DNA of 9,480 bases from Ardenticatenales bacterium (GTDB taxonomy: Bacteria > Chloroflexota > Anaerolineae > Promineifilales > UBA4811): NCBI GenBank assembly GCA_030667645.1, contig DAOUVM010000064.1, positions 1 through 9,480 on the forward strand. The letters run 5' to 3'. Numbering within the stretch: position 1 is the stretch's first letter; each line of letters starts with the position of its first letter. The translations under genes and the position numbers were made by a program. Positions 1 through 5,186 of this stretch are shown piece after piece. A model generated the notes under the pieces. It did not search any database and had not been told where the DNA came from. It saw only the letters and a program-made list of their open reading frames with translations.

Positions 1-639
1 GATCTCTATGGGGCATTTGTGGACATTGGGATAGGTCGAGACGCGCTGATCCATATCAGCAAACTAAAGCGCGGCCAAGTCAATCGGGTGAGCGAAATCC
101 TGTCTGAAGGTGACCAGATCTCCGCATATGTGGACAAGGTGGAAAAGGAAGCCGGCAGGGTCAGCTTGACGATGATCAAACCATTGGATGTGACTTGGGG
201 AGATCTCAAAAAGGGAAACACCTACCAGGGCAAGATCACACGATTGGAACCGTACGGAGCTTTTGTAGACATTGGTGCAGAACGCCCCGGCCTGGTGCAC
301 GTCAGTGAATTGGGGGAAGAGTTTGTGCGGCACCCGAACGAACTGTATTCGGTGGATGCCGACATTGCTGTTCGGGTTGTGAATTTCGATCGCAAGAAGC
401 GACGCATTGACCTGACCATAGCTGACAACGACCCGGACGAGGAAGCGGGCGAGGACGAAGAAGAGATCGAGGACACCTCAACGGCGATGGAGATCGCTCT
501 CCGCAGGGCGCTTGAGGGGACAGATACGCCCCTCGCCGAAGGGAGGAGACCGCAGTCTCAGCGTCCCGGTACCCGCAGGCGCAGCAAACGGTCGCAAGAT
601 GACCTGCTCGCCCGCACCTTGAGGCGTCGAAAGTCCTGA
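1..639 (+). CDS. S1 RNA-binding domain protein (5' truncated by window edge)
   Basis: The open frame runs from base 1 with no start inside the window, so the N terminus is missing; 212 residues are visible. Two S1 (OB-fold) RNA-binding domains are seen. The first is already inside the fold at the edge (YGAFVDIG then LIHIS, about residues 1-59). The second is complete (about residues 71-142, again YGAFVDIG, then GLVHVSEL and a closing RIDLTIAD strand). A strongly acidic stretch follows (about residues 143-158), then a basic, Arg/Lys-rich tail ending in RRRKS. S1 repeats bind single-stranded RNA in ribosomal protein S1 and related translation or RNA-decay factors. With few repeats and a charged tail this resembles the short S1-domain proteins annotated as S1-like in Chloroflexota; it is probably cytoplasmic and RNA- or ribosome-associated. 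The missing N terminus may hold one or two more S1 repeats. The family is clear, the exact role is not. An intrinsic terminator follows 29 bp after the stop. Confidence 0.87.
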   Translation, partial: DLYGAFVDIGIGRDALIHISKLKRGQVNRVSEILSEGDQISAYVDKVEKEAGRVSLTMIKPLDVTWGDLKKGNTYQGKITRLEPYGAFVDIGAERPGLVHVSELGEEFVRHPNELYSVDADIAVRVVNFDRKKRRIDLTIADNDPDEEAGEDEEEIEDTSTAMEIALRRALEGTDTPLAEGRRPQSQRPGTRRRSKRSQDDLLARTLRRRKS

Positions 640-668
640 TCCTTGGCAGCACACATCAGGTTCTGTGC

Positions 669-697
669 GGCGGGTCGATTGTGACCCGCCTTTTTTT
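669..697 (+). terminator. Intrinsic terminator of the S1-domain gene
   Basis: A perfect 8-bp GC-rich stem (GGCGGGTC / GACCCGCC) with a 6-base loop (GATTGT) is followed directly by seven T residues. It lies 29 bp after the S1 gene stop and ends that transcription unit. It also shows that the next gene cannot begin at the in-frame codon at 665, which lies just before the stem. Confidence 0.93.
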
Positions 698-763
698 CCT
701 CCCAGTGTTGGCTGCATATTGTGGACAGAGGGGCGCGACCTGCAGCAACAGGGAATAGGGGTG

Positions 764-2998
764 GTGAAGGTCAACAAGATCCTAGAGTTGGTGAACGGAT
801 ACGCCGGTTCCGGCGGGGTTGAGCTTGTCCAGAAAGCCTATGCCCTGTTGACCACGGTCCTACCGCCTGAGAGTTCGCTTGGCCCAATTCCACCGCTCGA
901 AAAGGCCACTGCAGCAGCAGGGGTACTGACCAATCTGGAGAGCCGAAGCGAAAGCGTAGCGGCCGCCTTGCTCGTTGACTGCCCAGAGCATGCATGTGCG
1001 ACCGACCTGATGGAAGAAGAGGTGGGAGAAGGGGTCGCGCGACTGGTCGCGGGCGTCCGGCGCATGCGAAACAGCCCCTACCTGGCCAGTCTGAGCAATC
1101 GATCGCGATCGAACCGGGCACGGGCCGAGATCTATTATGCGTTCGTCGACGCACTGGAAGATCCACAACTGGTGCTGATCGAACTTGCTCACCAGTTGGG
1201 CAGAATACGCCAGGTGACGGCATTTCCCCAAGATGAGCAGGAGCGAATCGGCCACAAAGTTCAACAGATCTATGCTCCGCTGGCCGACCGGCTGGGCATC
1301 TGGCGCCTAAAGTGGGAGTTGGAGGACCGGGCCTTTCGCATCATCCGGCCAGAAGAGTACCACGAAATAGCCCGGGCTCTCAACCAACATCGGGCCGCGC
1401 GTGAAGCGGGAATTCAACAGATGGCCGGGACTCTGACCAAAGAGCTTGACAAGCTTGAGATCCAGGCCGACGTCTCCGGCCGGCCGAAGCACATCTCGAG
1501 CATCTACCGCAAGATGCAACGCAAGGGGGTGCCATTTGAGGCCATCTATGATGTTCGCGCCCTGCGCGTGCTAGCAAGCGATATTCCGGTTTGCTATCAG
1601 GTGCTGGGCGTGGTTCACAGGCTGTGGACTCCAATACCGGGCCAGTTCGATGACTATGTGGCGGTTCCAAAGAGCAACGGTTACCAGTCCCTGCACACCG
1701 CGGCAACCGATGTTAACGGGAAAACGCTGGAGGTGCAGATTCGCACCCGTGAGATGCACGAGACGGCCGAGTTGGGGATTGCATCGCACTGGCGATACAA
1801 GGAGCATCCGGGTTCGAAAAAGACAACGCGTGGGAAGAGAGTGGCAGCAGAGAGAGCCATGGACGAGAAACTCGTCTGGCTACGCTCGCTGCTGAAGGAT
1901 CCTGAGGAGCACGGCCGAGAGGGTGTGCGCGTCGAGCCACCCAGAGCCGCATTCGCGGCCGATGCCGGCGGTGTCTTTGTCTTTACGCCCATGAACGACA
2001 TGATTCGGCTTCCATCCGGCGCCACGCCAATTGACTTTGCCTACCGAATCCACACCGAGTTGGGCCACCGATGTTCCGGGGCCCGAGTCAACGACCGGAT
2101 TGTGCCGCTCGACTACCGGCTCATCAGCGGAGATCGGGTCGAGATAGTCACCAGGAAACGTGGTGGTCCGAACATCAACTGGCTGAGCCTGAAACGAGGT
2201 TTTGTCCGAACGCGGGATGCTCAGAAGAAAATCGGCGCCTGGTTCCGACGGCAAGAGCGTGAGAAGAATATCGTCCGCGGGCACGATATTCTTGAGCACA
2301 CCCTGGCCAAGCTTGGAAAATCATCCCTCTCGTTCGACGAGGTGACCCGATCCCTGGAGTTGGACCGAACGGATGAGATGCTGACGCAGATCGGGGCGGG
2401 CAGGATCTCGGTCGAGAAGATCCGATCGATGTTAACAGACCCGGGCAGACTCTCCAAGGATGACCTGGCCCGCCAGGCCGAAACCGAGCTGGTCACCGAA
2501 GAAGAGGAGACCAAGACGCTCATCGAAAAGAAAGCCGGCTCCACAGAGGTCACGGCTGGCCGGGGATTGCAGGTGGCCTCGACGGTGGGGCTGCACTCTC
2601 GGCTGGCCAAGTGCTGCTACCCAGTCCCGCCAGAACAGATCGTGGGCTATGTCACGCGCGGGTACGGGGTAACCATCCACCTGGCGGATTGCCCCAACCT
2701 GAACGCGGCTCGGGATCAGGAACGTGTTTTCCCCGCCCACTGGGGAGAGGCCGATGGCCAGACGTACCCTGTCATGGTGATCGTCGAGGCGCTCAACCGG
2801 CAGGGATTGATGGCAGATATCGGGCAGGCAATTGCGATAGAGCATTTGGACATCACCGAAGCCAGGGCGAAAAAAAAGGCCCACTGGGCCGTGTTCGAGC
2901 TACTGCTGGAAGTAGCCGATGCGGACCAACTGAACAGGATCCTGGAAAAGCTCGATCGGACCAAGGGGGTGCGAAAGGTGTACCGGAGGAAAGGCTAG
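764..2998 (+). CDS. relA: RelA/SpoT-family (p)ppGpp synthetase, hydrolase domain degenerate
   Basis: A 744-residue long RSH protein, usual length for the family. Such enzymes move pyrophosphate from ATP to GDP/GTP to make the stringent-response alarmone and sense stalled ribosomes through the C-terminal half. Domains: degenerate HD hydrolase (about 30-170), synthetase (about 220-345), TGS (about 402-464), conserved-cysteine zinc-finger-like region (AKCCYP, C617-C618, then IHLADC), ACT/RRM (about 668-740). Synthetase residues are kept: GRPKHISSI (R240, K242), D263 in YDVRA, GYQSLHT, E323 in EVQIRT. The hydrolase HD pair reads V71-D72, and the LADRLHN motif reads LAHQLGR (H143, R147), so hydrolysis is probably lost. 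The acidic synthetase motif is Q294-F-D-D, like the EXDD of monofunctional RelA and unlike RXKD of bifunctional enzymes. I chose GTG 764 (GTG 761 is nearly as likely): a weak AGGGA site lies at 750-754, and codons further upstream run into the terminator. No convincing promoter was seen. The stop interlocks with the convergent CBS-ACT gene. Confidence 0.95.
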   Translation: MKVNKILELVNGYAGSGGVELVQKAYALLTTVLPPESSLGPIPPLEKATAAAGVLTNLESRSESVAAALLVDCPEHACATDLMEEEVGEGVARLVAGVRRMRNSPYLASLSNRSRSNRARAEIYYAFVDALEDPQLVLIELAHQLGRIRQVTAFPQDEQERIGHKVQQIYAPLADRLGIWRLKWELEDRAFRIIRPEEYHEIARALNQHRAAREAGIQQMAGTLTKELDKLEIQADVSGRPKHISSIYRKMQRKGVPFEAIYDVRALRVLASDIPVCYQVLGVVHRLWTPIPGQFDDYVAVPKSNGYQSLHTAATDVNGKTLEVQIRTREMHETAELGIASHWRYKEHPGSKKTTRGKRVAAERAMDEKLVWLRSLLKDPEEHGREGVRVEPPRAAFAADAGGVFVFTPMNDMIRLPSGATPIDFAYRIHTELGHRCSGARVNDRIVPLDYRLISGDRVEIVTRKRGGPNINWLSLKRGFVRTRDAQKKIGAWFRRQEREKNIVRGHDILEHTLAKLGKSSLSFDEVTRSLELDRTDEMLTQIGAGRISVEKIRSMLTDPGRLSKDDLARQAETELVTEEEETKTLIEKKAGSTEVTAGRGLQVASTVGLHSRLAKCCYPVPPEQIVGYVTRGYGVTIHLADCPNLNAARDQERVFPAHWGEADGQTYPVMVIVEALNRQGLMADIGQAIAIEHLDITEARAKKKAHWAVFELLLEVADADQLNRILEKLDRTKGVRKVYRRKG
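2264..2293. repeat. Perfect 11-bp inverted repeat inside the relA-like gene
   Basis: AAGAATATCGT (2264-2274) and its exact reverse complement ACGATATTCTT (2283-2293) are separated by 8 bases (CCGCGGGC). It is AT-rich in a GC-rich gene and lies just after the TGS-coding part. It could form an mRNA hairpin or be an operator-like site. It may be coincidental, since the bases also code for an ordinary helical stretch (KNIVRGHDIL). Confidence 0.6.
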
Positions 2999-3675
2999 CC
3001 GGCCTTGCTCCTGGGGTCAAGGCAAGAATCGTCCGGTCCACACACGTGCAGGACCCTGGCCTGGCACCTCTCTTCCAGCGCCCGCTCCAAAACGTGCCAA
3101 TCCACCTGCTCAACTCGCAGCGTGAGCGTCAAGAGGTCTTTGGACGCCCCGGCGGTGGCAAGAGACACGATATTTCCCCCGACGGCAGCAATGGCGCCCG
3201 CGAGTTTGGCAAGCTGACCAGGCGCGTTGACTACTTCCACCGTCATCCGGATCGCCGAACTCCCGCCGCCCAAAATGCTGACCAACTGACGAAAGATGTC
3301 GGTGCCAGTGATTATCCCCACGAGTGCACCGTCTTCCACAATCAGGAGCCGGTCGACTCGTTCTTCCAGCATGGTCCACGCCGCGTCTTCCAGCGGAACG
3401 TCCGGCCGGATGACAACGACATGAGGATTCATCACCTGCTGAACCGTGAGATGAACACCGTAGAAATCCGGCGTTCGGGGTTCGAGTATTTCCACGGCGG
3501 GCGGGGAAGCAGCGGCGAGGTCCTTATCGGTAACAATCCCCACCAGCTTTCCGTTTTCCGTGACCACCGGTAGACTGTGAAAGTGGGCGGCCTTGAGAAT
3601 CGCGACCGCCGCCAAGAAATCACTTCCCGGCCGAATTGTGACCGGGTTGGATGTCATGTGTTCCCTCACCAGCAC
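2995..3675 (-). CDS. CBS-CBS-ACT domain protein, putative nucleotide/amino-acid sensor
   Basis: 226 residues, cytoplasmic, with no membrane segment or catalytic domain. It begins MLVREHMTSNPVTI, the canonical opening of a CBS domain. CBS1 is about residues 1-56 (GIVTDKDL), CBS2 about 77-135 (NPHVVVIRPD, GIITGTDIF); both keep the Gly-x-x-Thr-x-x-Asp ribose/phosphate-binding signature. An ACT domain follows (about 141-210; RMTVEVVNAPGQLAKLAGAIAAVGGNIVS in part), then a short polar tail. CBS pairs usually bind adenine nucleotides and ACT domains often bind amino acids, so a regulatory or sensing role fits; the layout resembles AcuB-like proteins. The ligand is unknown. GTG 3675 is chosen because a good ribosome site precedes it and the CBS fold needs these residues; ATG 3657 would cut into the domain. 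It has its own promoter, converges on the relA-like gene and overlaps it by 4 bp at a shared CTAG. Confidence 0.9.
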   Translation of the reverse strand: MLVREHMTSNPVTIRPGSDFLAAVAILKAAHFHSLPVVTENGKLVGIVTDKDLAAASPPAVEILEPRTPDFYGVHLTVQQVMNPHVVVIRPDVPLEDAAWTMLEERVDRLLIVEDGALVGIITGTDIFRQLVSILGGGSSAIRMTVEVVNAPGQLAKLAGAIAAVGGNIVSLATAGASKDLLTLTLRVEQVDWHVLERALEERCQARVLHVCGPDDSCLDPRSKAG

Positions 3676-3684
3676 GTACTGTAT

Positions 3685-3690
3685 CTCCCT
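3685..3690 (-). promoter_or_regulatory. Ribosome binding site fixing the GTG start of the CBS-ACT gene
   Basis: On the minus strand AGGGAG lies 9 bases before the GTG whose first base is 3675. The later in-frame starts (GTG 3669, ATG 3657) are too far from it, so it supports the longer product. Confidence 0.7.
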
Positions 3691-3715
3691 CTTGGCACCA
3701 AATCAACTAAAGAAG

Positions 3716-3744
3716 ATTCTATGCCAACTCTACCGGCGCGTCAA
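3716..3744 (-). promoter_or_regulatory. Sigma70-type promoter for the CBS-ACT gene
   Basis: On the minus strand TTGACG (3744-3739) and TAGAAT (3721-3716) are separated by exactly 17 bp. Each box matches five of six consensus bases. Transcription would begin near 3709, giving a leader of about 33 bases that contains the ribosome site. The -35 box lies 16 bp from the left arm of the intergenic inverted repeat, so that structure is placed to affect this promoter. Confidence 0.75.
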
Positions 3745-3760
3745 GCGTTGATCCTGATGT

Positions 3761-3913
3761 TCAGACAAGAGTTCGGATAATCACCATTCTCGGTCTTCTA
3801 GTCGCCAAAAAACGGAGGGCGGGGGGTGTGTGCAGGGCGCTTCGCGCTCTGCACACACCCCCCGATACCTCTACGTGATCGGAGGAACCGATTGTGCCCG
3901 AACTCTTGTCCGA
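3761..3913. repeat. Outer inverted repeat of a foldback-like structure
   Basis: Bases 3761-3776 (TCAGACAAGAGTTCGG) and 3898-3913 (CCGAACTCTTGTCCGA) are reverse complements with one mismatch in 16. Weaker mirrored similarity extends outward (GATC and CAG blocks, to about 3742 and 3932) and inward (GATT, GAG blocks), with small gaps. The repeat centre (3837) nearly coincides with that of the strong hairpin at 3820-3864 (3842). This layout resembles a small foldback or MITE-like element, or a diverged inverted duplication. No transposase and no target-site duplication were recognised. Confidence 0.7.
3820..3864. repeat. 21-bp-stem GC-rich hairpin; possible minus-strand terminator
   Basis: CGGGGGGTGTGTGCAGGGCG and its mirror pair over 21 positions (20 Watson-Crick plus one G-T at 3836/3848), with a TTC loop at 3841-3843. 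Read on the plus strand there is no T run after the stem. Read on the minus strand, six T residues (3812-3807) follow 7 bases beyond the stem, or about 2 bases beyond if GAGG (3815-3818) also pairs with CCTC (3868-3871) across a small bulge. It could therefore end leftward transcription ahead of the CBS-ACT promoter. No minus-strand gene is seen upstream, so the terminator role is an inference; the inverted repeat itself is certain. Confidence 0.9.
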
Positions 3914-3938
3914 AGGCCAGTTGATCAAGAGAGTGTAG
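3894..3938 (+). CDS. Possible 14-codon leader or remnant frame ahead of the recombinase
   Basis: GGAGGA (3881-3886) stands 7 bases before a GTG at 3894, an excellent ribosome-site arrangement. The frame encodes MPELLSEGQLIKRV and then stops at TAG (3936-3938). Past the TAG the same frame stays open to about 4056. It might be a leader peptide, the remains of a gene with an amber mutation, or chance. The right arm of the inverted repeat lies within it. There is no homology evidence, so confidence is low. Confidence 0.2.
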   Translation: MPELLSEGQLIKRV

Positions 3939-4025
3939 ACCAACAGGCCGGGCGCCGTCCCAGGTGCGTTTCCGATGCTGCCCAGGGACAGATGGCAGGG
4001 GGTCCAGACCGAGCCTGAACCGCAG

Positions 4026-4054
4026 TTGACCAGGCATGGTGCTAATGCTATGAT
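4026..4054 (+). promoter_or_regulatory. Sigma70-type promoter for the tyrosine recombinase
   Basis: TTGACC (4026-4031) and TATGAT (4049-4054) are separated by exactly 17 bp; both boxes match five of six consensus bases. Transcription would begin near 4061, leaving a leader of only about 15 bases that contains the ribosome site AGAGGGA (4061-4067), 8 bases before the ATG. Confidence 0.78.
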
Positions 4055-4063
4055 CTGATCAGA
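4054..4063. promoter_or_regulatory. Palindrome over the recombinase transcription start (possible operator)
   Basis: TCTGATCAGA is a perfect 10-bp palindrome that begins at the last base of the -10 box and covers the expected start of transcription. A repressor bound there would block the promoter. It contains GATC. No regulator gene is adjacent, and a 10-bp palindrome can occur by chance. Confidence 0.35.
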
Positions 4064-4075
4064 GGGATTCGAGCC

Positions 4076-5149
4076 ATGGAGAACGTTCCAATAACACTCG
4101 GCGTCGCGCGAGATCGGTACCTGGAGCGCGCAACCCTGAAATCCAAACACACGGTTGCCGCGTACCGCCAGAGTATCGCTTGTTTCCTCGAATTCTTGGA
4201 TGCCACCGCCGGTCAAGGCATGCTGCCGATACAGAGGTTGGACGGCCCTGCCATCACATTCCCGCTGGCGGCCCTGTCGCCGGGCGACGCGCCCGTGCTG
4301 CTCGCCTTTGCCGAGTGGCTCTTGAGCGGGCGAGGTTATGCCCCATCCACCGTGCGGCTCAGACTGGCAGGAGTTGGGCGGTGGTTGCAGTATCTAGACG
4401 ACTATGATTGGCTACCGTCCGAGTTTCCGCTTTCCAAGGCACAACGGATCGTGCGAGATGAACTCCGCGCCCATCAAAGGACTCGCACGGGTGCGCCGGA
4501 ACCTCCACGCGGGGTGCACGAGTTGCTGACGTACTATGATCGACTGCAACCGCCAAAGCGGCTGGCAGATCGGAATCACGAGGACGCGGCCTTTCGTCGT
4601 TGGGAGCTGACGCGGCTACGCAACCATGCCCTGGTGTGGGCGCTGGCAGAAACGGGCGGCCGGGTGAGTGAAGTGCTCTCGCTAAACCTGGATAGCCTGG
4701 CGCCTCGCGATCTGCGGCCAGCCACTGCAGGCGTGGCCCGGGTCCGAGTCACCGGCAAGGGGAAGCACGAATACGATCTCCGCCTGCACGATGCGCTGCC
4801 GGCGATTGCAGCCTATATCAAGGCGCGCGGGCCGGAACTGGTGGCGGAAGGAGGCAGAGTGCCCCTCTTTGTCAGCCACGATCCCCGCGCTGAAGGAAAA
4901 CGGCTCAACCGAACAGCAGCGTGGCGGGTTGTGAGGGGAGCAGCGCGTGGACTGGGCCTGCGTCCGATTCACCCGCACGACCTACGCCATTGGAGAGCAA
5001 CCCAACTGGTCAATGCCGGCCAGCCGTTGGATGTGGTACAAGACTATCTGGGCCACCGCTCGGTAGAGACAACCCGCGCATACTATGCCCACACCGACCC
5101 GCAGCGGGTAGACAATGCAGCCATGAACACGCCGGTGGGACCGGATTGA
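4076..5149 (+). CDS. Tyrosine recombinase/integrase, catalytically intact
   Basis: 357 residues. The N-terminal core-binding (SAM-like) domain covers about residues 5-115 (SKHTVAAYRQSI, then STVRLRLAGVGRWLQYL). The catalytic domain covers about 150-345. All active-site residues of the family are present: R196 in TGGRVSEVLSL, K228 in TGKGKHEY, H301 and R304 in HPHDLRHWRAT, H327 in LGHRSVETT, and the nucleophile Y336 in TTRAYYAH. Such enzymes cut and rejoin DNA at short inverted sites through a 3'-phosphotyrosine. The closest general match is the XerC/XerD-like group, at slightly above usual length (about 300). A region of about 35 residues between the two domains (about 125-160) is longer than in XerD. 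It has its own promoter and a strong ribosome site, and ends 37 bp from the convergent membrane-protein gene. No excisionase, phage gene or direct-repeat attachment site is seen, so whether it mobilises anything is unknown. Confidence 0.93.
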   Translation: MENVPITLGVARDRYLERATLKSKHTVAAYRQSIACFLEFLDATAGQGMLPIQRLDGPAITFPLAALSPGDAPVLLAFAEWLLSGRGYAPSTVRLRLAGVGRWLQYLDDYDWLPSEFPLSKAQRIVRDELRAHQRTRTGAPEPPRGVHELLTYYDRLQPPKRLADRNHEDAAFRRWELTRLRNHALVWALAETGGRVSEVLSLNLDSLAPRDLRPATAGVARVRVTGKGKHEYDLRLHDALPAIAAYIKARGPELVAEGGRVPLFVSHDPRAEGKRLNRTAAWRVVRGAARGLGLRPIHPHDLRHWRATQLVNAGQPLDVVQDYLGHRSVETTRAYYAHTDPQRVDNAAMNTPVGPD

Positions 5150-5186
5150 CCGCGCGCCGGAACGGGAAGCTCGTATAACGCGCAGG

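Larger units (their letters stand above)
3676..4075. other. Divergent intergenic region between CBS-ACT and recombinase genes
   Basis: This 400-bp gap has no recognisable long gene. It holds, left to right: the CBS-ACT leader and promoter (minus strand), the left outer arm of an inverted repeat (3761-3776), a 6-base A run (3807-3812), a 21-bp-stem hairpin (3820-3864), the right outer arm (3898-3913), a tiny reading frame with a good ribosome site (3894-3938), a stretch with nothing recognised (about 3939-4025), and the recombinase promoter. Confidence 0.8.

Noticed and set aside
665..763. A longer relA-like protein starting at 665
   Set aside because: Its first 11 codons would be made from the intrinsic terminator at 669-697, and the extra residues do not resemble an RSH N terminus. 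GTG 764 or 761 is a better start.
698..763. A promoter for the relA-like gene
   Set aside because: CATATT at 715-720 resembles a -10 box, but only a T run stands where the -35 box should be. The gene must be expressed, but I cannot place its promoter from sequence.
3002..3026. A terminator after the relA-like stop codon
   Set aside because: GCCTTG/CAAGGC gives a 6-bp stem with a 10-base loop and no T run, and it lies inside the CBS-ACT coding sequence.
2611..3573. A 320-codon plus-strand open frame across the end of the relA-like gene and the CBS-ACT gene
   Set aside because: It overlaps two clearly recognised genes in other frames and has low-complexity, Arg/Pro/Gly-rich composition typical of a shadow frame in GC-rich DNA.
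3761..3913. An integron attC site paired with an integron integrase
   Set aside because: No GTTRRRY/RYYYAAC core sites were found at the ends, and no integron-specific insertion between the catalytic boxes of the recombinase was recognised. No gene cassettes follow.
4076..5149. A prophage or genomic island edge
   Set aside because: No phage, conjugation or excisionase genes, no tRNA, and no direct repeats flanking the recombinase could be found; flanking genes look like ordinary chromosome.
5150..5186. A bidirectional terminator between the convergent recombinase and membrane-protein genes
   Set aside because: Only a 5-bp CGCGC/GCGCG pairing near 5179-5196 is visible, with no T run on either strand.
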